Assembly (NCBI GenBank): GCA_018343915.1 | Contig: JABRWF010000006.1 | Span: 1,922,001-1,986,000, forward strand | Reading direction: 5' to 3' | Source of the DNA: Agroathelia rolfsii | Lineage: Eukaryota > Basidiomycota > Agaricomycetes > Amylocorticiales > Amylocorticiaceae | DNA: 64,000 bases | The notes under the pieces: model-generated | Database searches by the model: none | Seen by the model: only the letters and a program-made list of their open reading frames with translations | Told to the model about the DNA's origin: nothing | Made by a program: the position numbers and the translations under genes | Part shown: one piece after another, positions 21,516 through 31,361 of the stretch | How positions within the stretch are numbered: position 1 is the stretch's first letter | How the letters are laid out: every line of letters begins with the position of its first letter

Positions 21516-24493
21516 TCGATGATCGTGCATGGCACTGATATTCTATATGGGGTGCACCATTATAACTGGATGCGTCTGCGTGTGGATGTTGTGCTGAGGG
21601 GCGCCAATAGGCGGCGATGATAGTGGAGAAGGACCAGGAGGTTCTTTTTGCTCTTTAACATACCATTTTGTACACGATATAATATATATAATTATATACT
21701 GGTCCGGATGATCATCCACGAGACCTCGGCGTCGTCATTATCATCGATAGATGAATTATTGGGGTTGTGCTTAAGAGTTTCGAAGGGAAAGAGGAGTCAT
21801 GATCAGAACGTTGATAGGACAAGAATGAGAAAGAAGATAGATATCCATTGATATGCATGGATGGATGCTTGGATCCTTTTCTTGGCCAAGCCTTTGGATT
21901 CCAGTCAACGATGAACTCACTCACGTGCGTAATCGTAATGATTGGTGAGTCATATTCGGCTTGAGAAGTACAAATTTCAACTTCCAACAGTAATGCTAGA
22001 AGTGCATTTGAAGCGTTTCCGTATCCGGAAAAGGATTAAAAGATTATGTTGAATGTATTACTACCAGTGATTGGTCAGAAATGGCAAATCCTGCATCTTT
22101 TTTTTTTTTTTTTTTTTTGCTGAGTATGTCCTGTATGAAGTTCTTCCATTCGTTCGTTCCTTGCATCCGGTAAACTATAGAACCGGTAAATAGATAAATT
22201 TTTACCTTTGTGTGTACCCGTTTGCGCCTTCTGTGGGGTATTGGTAGCGAACAAAGCCACTGTTTTTTTGATGGCATTGATTTTCTCGGTCCGGCTCAGG
22301 TGACACACAACGTAGGCACCGGCAGGTTCTCCGTCTGATCACTACGAGAACGAGCGTATTAGCGATGGTCCTTCTTCGGTCCTGTGCTGCCCTCAAAATT
22401 TGAAATGGAAGACTGTTCTTTATGAAAAGGGTGGGGTTGGGTTGGGTGGTGTGGTGTTTGCGTGTGATAACCCCCTTGGCAATATCTGGTTGCCATCATA
22501 AGAAAGGAAAGAAGTAAAGACCCCGGATTGTCAGGTAAGCCTGTGCGTTCTCTTCGACAAGCCAAACTGTTGTGATCATGATGATGCACGTCGGACTTTG
22601 ACCGCACTTTGCCCTCAGCCATCTTTTTTCGTAACACACGCTCGAAATAAGTTTAGTGCGCTTATCGTCTTCTCTTGCGCCTTCTTTTGTGCACAGGACG
22701 GAGTTTGTAAATAATGAACGGGCTATGTAAATAGAAAAGATCTGCTCCTATAATGGTCCGAGTAAAAGCATACTTTTTCCTTTTTTTCTTCTTTCTCGAC
22801 AAGCCTCTGTTTTTTTTCTTCTTTCACAGCTCCCACCCTCGTTTTGATTGGGTCTCCTTTTCACACATACACATACACACATGAATCGCGTGTATTCATG
22901 CCGATCAGGCGGAGGAGAGAGCTTAGATGATGCTCTAGGTCCCCCTACCATGTGAATGGCGCGAGGCACCTAATTTTGATCCTCTCAGACAAGCAATGCT
23001 GAGCAAAAAAAAAAAATGAGGGGAGAGGGATTGGAGAGATAACGCGTATAATTTGCGAGAGAAAACATATGGACTAAGCCGTTAAGGCGGCTCATAACAG
23101 AACCTCTTGCCATTTTTGCATCATTATTCATCACTAGTTATAGGTCTTACGTCCCTGAATGCATTTGTTAGCTGGCAATAGGCGGGACTGCTCTGTGTTT
23201 TACCGAGGATCACAGACAACAAGGGGGTGGGGTGGTAAAACCGTAGGTGGTAACAAAGCGCTAGGTAGACAGGTAGCTGCAACAGGCGGTGAACCCCCTT
23301 TCAGTGGATCATCTTTATTTATTTATTTCCGTCAGTCCAAGTGTTGCTACGTATATATAGTGTTGACTGGTCCGCGGTCACAAAAAGGAGAGAGGAGGAG
23401 CGGACGCTTCGGCCGTTCGACCCCACACCTGCAATACGGTACGGTCCTGCAGGCCAAAAGGCAGATAAGTGCAGGGATCACAATCATCATCAGTCAAAGT
23501 AGAGAGAAGGGAGAATTGGATGGGATGGATGAGCGTATACCCACTTAGCGGTAGAACCGCATCAATAAACCGCTGGCAGTCGTGTGATCCAGTGAGCCAA
23601 CGAGGGAAATGAAATATAAAAACAAGCATATTATATTATAGGAGAAAACCAAGATAAGAAGAAACGGCCGCGACTCGGAGAAAGACGGGTCGACAACCGT
23701 GTATGCACGTGTTTTGGATAGCGACTGTTTCAAAGAGGACCCCGGTGCGCAATTTACCATATCGGGAGGCCATTTTGCCTCGGCGGAGTTGATTGGTCGC
23801 TTCTTGTTGTTTCCATCCCGGGGCGCCGAAAGGAGACGCCGAGGGGAGACAGCATGACCATGCATGGTGCAACGAAGACGACATTGGAACATTTCTCTTG
23901 CCGTCCGTCACTAAGCCCCATATGAGTAGGGCCACTACATCCAGCATGACTTGGCCATTTTAGCACAAGTAGATGTGAAAAGTGAGATCATGGCGATCAG
24001 ATGGTGCACAATGACGCGACGCACAGATGAATGGCCGAGTATGGTAACTTCGGCCGGGAACACATATCCATAAATGGTATGATCCTCGGCTGGTCCGTTG
24101 GAGAGCTCAACTTGACTCGGTCGATTGTGACAAGTACATATAAACGCCGCCCAATGGTAACTGCTCCTCGTACCACCCTCCCTCTCACCTCGTCCCACTC
24201 GCTGAAATGTCTGCCTAAATCGTCTGTCGCCCATGCTTACCTTGTCTTGACCTACTCGTCCTCTTGATCTCTTCTTAGTCCAAGAAGAGTATACACATCT
24301 GGCTAATTAGCCCCCATTGACTTTAAGCATGGTGAACAAACTTGCCCGTACTTCCAATAACGGCACCATCCTCTTCGAGCCTTTCATCGTCTATCGTATA
24401 CACCGGTAAAACAGCAGTCACATTTGCTCATCGATCCATCTGCCTCGTGTACGTCTGCCCCCCTTTCTCTCTATCTCTCCTTTCCAGTCCCTC
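21516..24493. other. Gene-poor stretch of about 3 kb
   Basis: No gene could be supported. Frames at 23159-23548 (+), 23545-23892 (-) and 22748-22969 (-) are short, overlap one another and have no recognisable domain. A 21-base poly-T lies at 22098-22118. The right end is C/T-rich and is likely the long leader of the 24494 gene. Confidence 0.5.
22098..22118 (+). repeat. Poly-T tract, 21 T
   Basis: An uninterrupted run of T in a gene-poor stretch. It could be a simple homopolymer or the poly-A end of a retroposed sequence on the minus strand; no target-site duplication was recognised. Confidence 0.7.
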
Positions 24494-25597
24494 ATGTGTA
24501 CTTACATGTACCCTTCCCAGACACCAGTCCCACCTGTATACCCATCCCTATTCATCCCACTTGACCGTCTCCCCTCATCATCTGTCGTCCTCTCCCTCTT
24601 CCTCAACCTGCATACACTGTCCCCGAGCACCAAAACAATCACAAAAGCAATGGCAGCCGAGCCAACCTCCCTCTTCTCTCTCGCTAGGGTCAAGCTCAGT
24701 ACGTCTCTGTCAAGCAAGACCGACTGCAGCTTGCACCGTTGGGTGCTGCTCAAAAACTCCCTTATTCGACCCCTCTCTTGCAGTGCTCCTGCTGCTCCGA
24801 CCTCGGTGTCCGCTCCAACATCCTCGTCGATCGAGTCTATTGTAGAGCCTGTATATCAGCATAATGGTGGAGATTTAGAAGATGACGACTTTGAGGCCGA
24901 CTCGTTCTTGTTCCCCGATGCCGGTGCCCTCGTGAAAGACCGTCCGTCCACGGACGGCTCCGAGGCACAGTGGCTTGACTCACTTCTCGAGACACTGGGC
25001 GACGACGAAGACGAGGACGGGCCAGTCGACGAGAGCCATGACGACGAATACGACGATTCGTTGCTAAGTCCTATTGGCTCGCCTCTTTCGTCTGCACATG
25101 ACTTGCTCTCTCAACCGGCTTACTACCCGCCCCCTATTGAGTTCCCTTATCCACCTGCGCCATATCCCCCTTTTGAACCGAATACTTCTTTTGGGCGACC
25201 GTATACTTCGGACGCTGTGTTTGACCCTGTTTTGGACCCGAACCCATTCTTGTTGCACGCTTTACCGTACCACGATAGTGATGACGTAGAGGATATGTCT
25301 GTACCCGATGCGATTGAGGACGTCTCTGACGATGAGTCAGAATCACCTCTGACGCCCTTGGTGCAGTCGCCAATAGCTCTGATGGTTGACCCTGCTATGG
25401 TGCCATTGCCCGAGGATGGCAATGACAGGCGCCGTCAGCGTGCACTGCTACCACCGCCACCGCCTCGTGTCTACATAGATGCTCCCCATTCGGCCTTTTA
25501 CCATCCATTCGAGTTTGAATCGGAGGACCCGCTTCCATTTGCCTATCTTGACGATCACATAGCTCCTTCGTATAATCCTTTTTATCAAGAGTGTTAG
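24494..25597 (+). CDS. Unrecognised acidic, Pro-rich protein, single open frame
   Basis: I do not recognise this protein. The frame opens at ATG 24494; a second in-frame ATG at 24650 (MAAEPTSLFSLARVKL) is the more protein-like start and I prefer it. The chain is acidic, with DLEDDDFEADSFLFPDAG, LDSLLETLGDDEDEDG and DVSDDESESPLTPLV blocks, a proline/tyrosine-rich centre (PPPIEFPYPPAPYPPFEPN) and a C-terminal patch (YIDAPHSAFYHPFEFESEDP, PFAYLDDHIAPSYNPFYQEC) with regular aromatic spacing. No domain, signal peptide or membrane span is seen. Oddity: an intron-like segment with good borders (GTACGT at 24699 to CTCTCTTGCAG at 24783, 85 nt) lies inside; removing it would shift the frame and stop soon after, so either it is unused, or the true 5' exon is elsewhere. 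Confidence 0.65.
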   Translation: MCTYMYPSQTPVPPVYPSLFIPLDRLPSSSVVLSLFLNLHTLSPSTKTITKAMAAEPTSLFSLARVKLSTSLSSKTDCSLHRWVLLKNSLIRPLSCSAPAAPTSVSAPTSSSIESIVEPVYQHNGGDLEDDDFEADSFLFPDAGALVKDRPSTDGSEAQWLDSLLETLGDDEDEDGPVDESHDDEYDDSLLSPIGSPLSSAHDLLSQPAYYPPPIEFPYPPAPYPPFEPNTSFGRPYTSDAVFDPVLDPNPFLLHALPYHDSDDVEDMSVPDAIEDVSDDESESPLTPLVQSPIALMVDPAMVPLPEDGNDRRRQRALLPPPPPRVYIDAPHSAFYHPFEFESEDPLPFAYLDDHIAPSYNPFYQEC

Positions 25598-25868
25598 ACT
25601 CTGCTTTTGTTACACACCCTACGTCCCCCCCCCCCTCCCTTTTCGTCCTTTTTACCCATTGATTATATTTTTTTGTCATCTTTTTCTTTTACCAGTGCAA
25701 TATTACCCTATTCCTGCCATCCCCATCCCCCATTCCCTACTCCAATCATCGTCATCATCCCCATTCCCATCCATCTCATCATTCCCATCATCACACGTCT
25801 TTGTTCCATCCATCCCTTCCCACTGCTCACCCCTCTTGCACAGTTGTAATATAGATCACTGTTGTTAG

Positions 25869-25909
25869 TTTTTTTTTTTTTTTTCACTCTTCCTCTTTTT
25901 TTTTTTTTT
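25869..25909 (+). repeat. Two T tracts (16 and 14 T) separated by a C/T spacer
   Basis: Homopolymer runs within a pyrimidine-rich 3' flank. Probably simple-sequence DNA. Confidence 0.7.
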
Positions 25910-27666
25910 GTCCCTACACTTATGGTCGTCTTTACTACTGTCTCTGTGAATGGTTTTCAATGGTACAACTCATCTTGATCGCAACAATATGGATGCATCC
26001 CAATGTCCCATGTACGAAGGCGAAAGGCTAACGCCGCCCAACCAAATCATTAGTAGTATTACGCAAGCCATGACAAAGGCAAGCGCGAGGCTGAATTATA
26101 AGGCGGATTAGGTACTTGTTCCATTTTCCGGATGCGCTCGGAATTCGCAAGGTTCACAACAAACCAAGCTTGAGTTGTAACTTTCTCTGGTTTTACCCGC
26201 CAATGGCTGTCTTAGTCCCAGTGATGGGATCTCAACTTGAAATAAGGGCACCAACGCTACGGCCTCGGAATCGCGGTTCATCTCGACCGTGGCTGTGAAT
26301 CCGTAATGGGACTACCTGGCGTAAACAATAGGCTCAATATCATTCTGATATAGTACTGGGCTATACAGCCCAGATACTGCAATCATGGCTGACTGACCGT
26401 AAAGTAAAACACGCTCCGCCTCGAGGCCAGTGTGTCTCATTTTTGTCTTGTTATTGTAATATTGCTCAGAGCAGCTACTTGTAGTACTACTCCCCTGAGC
26501 ATAAGTTCGTAATGTGCCCCGCTGAGACCGAACGAACTCGTGGTCTGCGGATTACGGTATTTGACAGCCCTGAGTTTGCTTTGCTTGACAACTTGCATCA
26601 TACGTACCTTTTTTGGGATGTGCTCCGTCCGGGGTACTTGCCAGTGCTGGTTGGCTCATGTGACCAAATTCGCGTAGTTGTTGTGAACCGCTGGCAGCCC
26701 TTTTCTGATGGTCCAACACAACATAATGACGTAGTACTAATATATATATACTAGTGGGTGGGTGTACTATCGTCATCGCGCTGTCACTTCATTAGTGCAT
26801 ATATCCAGCATATACGCTACTAGTGCTTATGCATTATGGATCGCAGTGCATAGCCGCAGACCCACTGTCTCTGCGAATCGCGATCATTTCGGGTTTGCGT
26901 AGAGAGGTTGAAAGCTGCCAGTGGGAGGCTTACAATACCAACCAGGTTTATCACCATAAACTCTTAATCCGAATAACCTCTTCGTCAAGCTTCATGGGGA
27001 TCTGACAACCAAGCTTTAGTGCTGTTGAACTCTGATGAGTGGAAAGGGGTTACCTATTCTCATTTCTATTTTGCCTTGATGCAAATTAACTGAGTGATAA
27101 CACACGGATACGCATATACATCAAAGGGTTCTCGGTCCTTTGTTTTCATTCCTCAATTCTGCAAGGACGAATATGCATGTGCGTATAGGATGTATACTAC
27201 AATTTATTGTGACATGGATAACTTACGCCGAACGGAATGTCGCCGATTCTATTGGTATTGTGTTCAAAGCTCATAATGGTGTGCCTCAAGTACATCAGAT
27301 ATACATCATTTCCGAACAACAACATCATATATCTTACACAGGATCTTCCAACTCAATTGACGATTGAATGAGAGAGTGTGGGTGTGTGTACTGCATGGGG
27401 GTAAGGACGTCCAATGTAATCATGATCGTGATCAGGAATAACCCGAAGACTTATACGCTCCACCATACAAATATTTTACTGTCCATTTGCATTTATCACT
27501 GGGCAGAGGCAGAGTATAAATTCAACCATTATGCTCTAGCCAATGACAAGCTTGCGATAAGTTCACGTTCACTATGATACTAATCGAAAAAAGAGCCAAC
27601 GGAACCCTGCCGCTTTTCTCATGGAAAAATAGCATAGGAGTAACGTAATACAGTAAATTGAATGGC

Positions 27667-27686
27667 AAAAAAAAAAAAAAAAAAAA
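27667..27686 (+). repeat. Poly-A tract, 20 A
   Basis: An uninterrupted run of A about 50 bases beyond the SRR1-domain gene stop (on the minus strand this is T20). It may be simple-sequence DNA or the tail of a retroposed copy in the gene-poor stretch to its left; no flanking duplication was recognised. Confidence 0.7.
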
Positions 27687-27734
27687 CGCAAACAACAGCG
27701 AAGAGACTGAATAAGGGCAAGGATAATGAGTCAG

Positions 27735-29232
27735 TCAAAGTTCGGGCCCCCTATGCTCCGTGTGCCCGGCCGTCAGTGTATCATCGGCTCCGCCGATAGA
27801 TAAGCCGTCATTGGTGATAGGAGTCAGGTCCCAAAAGCTAGCCTCTTCCGCAGGGGGCAAGGCGGCCAGGTTTACGGGCGCTAGATACTGCGCTGAGAGG
27901 TCGATAAACGCCGCGAGGTGGTTCTCCGAAGCAGGTAGGGGTCGTGATTTCAGCAATGGCGCTGTTTTTTTTTTGTCATTGCGTGCGTTGTGTCGTACAT
28001 CGTAGTTCGCCAAAGGGTCGTTGGTTGGTTGATGGTGCAGGTGTTATCAGCAACGCGTGGCATACACGAGGACATTGTATATAATAGAAAAAAAAAGAAA
28101 GATACGCATGCATGTTAAATGCGGATAAGGTGAATTGATAGGAAGACATGGCAAGTCGACGGACGTACCCAATTTGAGTAAACACGGAAAATCCTTCTTC
28201 ATTTTATGCATAGGCTTGCTGAAAAAGAAAGGAGAGAGAAACATCTTCATGTTAATCAAATGATAAGGTAGCTTCGGAGAATGGGGTAGACGGAAATGAA
28301 CATTTACCTTTCCAGGTATCTCAAGAAATTATTTGCAATGAAGAGAATTTTTGATAATCGCTCCTTTGACCAATTAGCGCGTAGGATGTTTTCGTACAGC
28401 TCGATATCACAATGAGGCATGTACAGGATCGTAGGTCGATCGATCGTATGCTTGCCGTACTAAAAAAAAAGAGAGAGAGAGAGAGAGAAGCACAATAGAC
28501 ATGAGGAAGCTGGCCGTCAAGATTGCACATTACTTCCATCAAGTTATATAAAGAAGATGAGAGGAACAGACAAGACGACAGGCGGCTTTGGTTCGTCGCC
28601 TCACAAAGGATGGATAAGATGGATGGATGGATGAGGTACTTGCACTGTTCTCCAGGAGGCGGTCCAGCTTTAGGCAGTCCAAAAGCTCAATGTCCGCGGT
28701 CGTGAAGACGGGGTCATAGAGAGACACCCTATTTTCCTCGTGCTATATAACAAGCCCATGTTTGATGACAGCGATGAAGCGTCATTACAGGCGAACACGA
28801 GTTTTATAATACCTGAGTAGTGCATGGAAATAGACTGGCAACGCAAAGGAGATGCACACCAGGCTGAATTCATCACGAAGATGTAATAGATAGGCCAGCT
28901 GTGCACGCGCCTCGCGCGAGCACTCTGGGCTACCAAGTCCAAGACAGAGGAGATCAGCACGTTCGATGGCCATCTCATTGGTGCACTCTTTGATCATGTC
29001 TAGCGCATGGCTCGTATAAAAACCATGGATCAAAGAAAGAGCGAGATTGGTCCACGCAGCAAGTCATGGGATACCAACGTTGGCATTTTCCCCTCCAATC
29101 GTCTTGGAGCAGATCGAGTTTGGCACGTTCAAGCTCGTCGTAAAGGCCCAGACGCTCTGGGTGGCGGCGGTTATTTCGTTTCTTGCGAGTCTTGACAAGT
29201 GTAAATGGATCAGAATATGTAAACGTGGCCAT
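27735..29232 (-). CDS. SRR1-domain protein
   Basis: SRR1-like proteins are found in plants, animals and fungi; the family name comes from a plant light-signalling mutant and the biochemical role is unsettled, with links to heme metabolism and the circadian clock. The start at 29232 gives MATFTYSDPFTLVKTRKKRN. The SRR1 core is seen in order: ADLLCLGLGSPECSREARAQ, LAYLLHLRDEF, VSLYDPVFTTADIELLDCLK, then the conserved PTILYMPHCDIELYENILRA and FKRYLE-type end near KPMHKMKKDFPCLLKL. A long last intron (donor GTACGT, acceptor AAAAACAG, about 28165-27962) joins LLKL to APLLKSRPLPASENHLAAFI, leading to HTEHRGPEL. The intron before the MPHC exon has a (CT)n-T9 pyrimidine tract. It is divergent to Rpc19 with only 136 bases between the starts. 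Confidence 0.85.
28462..28490 (+). repeat. A9 followed by (GA)n microsatellite inside an SRR1 intron
   Basis: On the coding (minus) strand this is a (CT)n run followed by T9 ending in the acceptor TAG, so it is the polypyrimidine tract of the intron and may vary in length between isolates. Confidence 0.75.
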
Positions 29233-29368
29233 AAGTCGACTTATTTGATGTGAAAATAAGTGGTCTGCGGAAGAAAGAAACGCACATGTATTTTTGCGGA
29301 TGTAAAAAGTGATCATACTCAAGTCATTGCTTCTTTGACATCATCCACTACTAGGCTCTGCTTACCGT
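29233..29368. promoter_or_regulatory. Compact divergent promoter of the SRR1-domain gene and Rpc19
   Basis: Only 136 bases separate the two start codons, so promoter elements must be shared or lie within leaders. No TATA box or E-box was recognised. Confidence 0.5.
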
Positions 29369-29954
29369 CATGGCATCTGAACCACCTGCCAAAATCCGTA
29401 TTGTGGGTTTACAGACGTTCTGGGATACAGTGAATATTTGCCAACAAACTCTCTGCTAGATGAAAGGTGCCGAGCCAGACTTGTCTGCAGCTACCTATCA
29501 AATATATGACGAAGATCACACTATTGGAAATGCACTGAGATGGATGCTTATGAAGAAGTGAGATCACGTCTCTCATGCCATGTCATATGCACAACTCATG
29601 TGGCCTTCTCTGCAGCCCAAAAGTGGAATTCTGCGGCTATAGGTAAAGTCTTTGCCTTTCCATTCCTTTCGCCATGACTCTAACTCGTCTTCTAGTGTGC
29701 CGCATCCGTCAGAGAATCTGATCCAGGTCAGAATACAAATGTATGGTATGTAATTTGTTTATTTATTTTATTTTATACTTTAAGTGTGTGCGTCTATTCC
29801 TTATATGTCTTCTCTTGATTCAGATAAACTATCTTCCTTGGACGCCCTGCTCATGGCGTTGGACGACCTAGATAATGTCTGCGAGTCCATTGAGGGTGCA
29901 TACAATAATAGCCTGAGGACAGAAAAATACGAACGATGGGTGGAAAAGAGCTGA
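29369..29954 (+). CDS. RPC19: RNA polymerase I and III subunit AC19 (Rpc19)
   Basis: AC19 forms the alpha-like heterodimer with AC40 in the assembly platform of RNA polymerases I and III. Five exons are joined: 29369-29396 ends in KI plus one base; the acceptor ...GATGAAAG leads to RAEPDLSAATYQIYDEDHTI. The family core is then [36 protein letters not shown] and DKLSSLDALLMALDDLDNVC, and the end is KYERWVEKS. The D-H-T-x-x-N-x-L-R and G-Y-x-x-P-H-P motifs are diagnostic of the alpha-like RPB11/AC19 fold. Joins AA|C, AG|T and G|AT preserve the frame, giving 108 residues, which is short because the acidic N-terminal extension of yeast Rpc19 is absent. It converges on the MCTS1/Tma20 gene with 221 bases between stops. 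Confidence 0.93.
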
Positions 29955-30175
29955 TTCTGACATGTGCTACGAGGATCCTGATCGATGAAATCTGCCCATC
30001 CTCTGCTTGTCGCCTACACCCATTCCCCTGTGACAGCAGAGTGAACCCTATGGATGCTATCCAAATGTCGCATACCCAAAAGACACGCATTCGTGTTGTC
30101 AAAAAGTACATGTACAATTATTATCCGCCATCTAAAAGCGACCTTTTTCTCTTTGGCAATTACAATGCTTGTGCT

Positions 30176-30976
30176 TTAGATAGACTGCAATGCCCAAAGA
30201 TCATCTCCTAGATATGTTGCCGTCTCTACACCCACATCTTTGTTAATCTTGCGCATATCTTCCGTGCTAAATTTGGTGATACCAATCCCCAGCGGGTGTT
30301 CCTTCCCCTCGGCGAAGATAGCGACAGGAGTGTCCTTGGGTAGGGCTGCGTCCGCGGGCGGTAGATATCCACCCTTGGAGGTCAGGCCGGGGCACATCAT
30401 GGGCGCACCTGCAAGGAGGAAGCGGATCGCACCCCGATCTACACCAACCTTGGGTAGTATATATGGGTCTGGGGAACGGCAAAGTCATAGACATTAGATG
30501 TTGATCATAAATCAAGGTGGAAAGAGTGCTTGTCATGTACGCACACTTTTGAAGAAAGCGTAGGGTAGGATAGAACGGCCCATCAAAATGTTGGAAGAAT
30601 ATAGGCGTGCCGTGGACGGTATAGATGGAGAGGTGTTCTCTGCTTTTTAAGGCCGAAGCACATCAGCATCAGTGAGGGCTGCGTCAAGAGCAAGCAGAAG
30701 AAAAAAGAGATAGCTAAGACACCATTTAACATGAACAAGCGACTCCTTCTTGGGCCAGATTGACTCCAATGTCTCTGGCTCAATTTTCCATTGCGTGAGG
30801 ATAGAAGCACGTATAGAGCGTTGTACAGACGACTTCACGGGTGTCTGACCAGCGATGTCAGTGGAAGGAGAGAATCTTGAGGTTCAGGGAAGGAAGGATT
30901 CAAAGAGTAGATGACGCAGTCAAATTAGCTTGTGGTCATTTCACATCCAATAATTCATTTCGTACTTCTTGAACAT
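30176..30976 (-). CDS. TMA20: Translation re-initiation and recycling factor MCTS1/Tma20
   Basis: MCTS1/Tma20 partners with DENR/Tma22 to remove tRNA from 40S subunits and support re-initiation. The start at 30976 gives MFKK, then an intron (donor GTACGA) leads to FSPSTDIAGQTPVKSSVQRS. The N-terminal domain holds WKIEPETLESIWPKKESLVH, REHLSIYTVHGTPIFFQHFD, GPFYPTLRFLQKYPYILPKV and VDRGAIRFLLAGAPMMCPGL. The C-terminal PUA domain follows: KDTPVAIFAEGKEHPLGIGI, FSTEDMRKINKDVGVETATY and the end LGDDLWALQSI. All family blocks are present in order, with MCPGL and the AIFAEGK block intact. Exon joins R|E, Y|P and K|F were checked for frame; the length is about 178 residues, as expected. An adjacent gene is CRM1 on the same strand. 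Confidence 0.94.
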
Positions 30977-31361
30977 GGCAGGAGGGTGATGATAAGATCA
31001 AGCAAGAAACTTGAAAGCGAAAACGTACTATACGGAAGCTTTCATCTCAACTGATTGCTCCAATAGCATTACATCAAGACCATGAGTTGTTTATCCATTA
31101 CAAGGGAAAACACTACAGCGACACCACTGTTTGGTGTACGATTTACGAGTTTCTACAGCGTACATATTTAACAAAGGCAGGTACTAGACAGGAATACGAC
31201 AGAATAAGAGAGTTGCATTCGAGGCGATAACAGTGACTGGAGACATTTGGGAGAAAGAAAAAAAAAGGTCAGAGTGAGAAGATACGGACAGAATAGAGGC
31301 AAAAAAAAAGGTTATGATCAAGTATTCATGTACTTTAGTAGGTTGATTACTTAAAGAAAAA

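Larger units (their letters stand above)
25598..27734. other. 3' flank and gene-poor stretch, about 2.1 kb
   Basis: The first 260 bases are strongly pyrimidine-rich (CCCATCCC and TCATCAT patterns) and are probably the 3' UTR of the 24494 gene. T tracts follow at 25869-25884 and 25896-25909. From about 26000 on the sequence has no supportable gene; frames such as 26512-26754 (+) have no domain. A 20-base poly-A lies at 27667-27686. Confidence 0.5.

Noticed and set aside
23159..23548. 129-residue plus-strand frame
   Set aside because: Composition resembles random sequence, no domain, overlapped by other frames on the minus strand.
24699..24783. Intron inside the 24494 gene
   Set aside because: Its borders are good, but its 85-nt length breaks the frame and leads to an early stop, so it was not used in the gene model; kept as a finding.
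24342..24845. 167-residue plus-strand Ser-rich frame starting at TTG/ATG-like context
   Set aside because: It is in a C/T-rich leader and overlaps the longer 24494 frame; no domain or splice support.
26512..26754. 80-residue plus-strand frame
   Set aside because: No domain, no splice continuation, in a gene-poor stretch.
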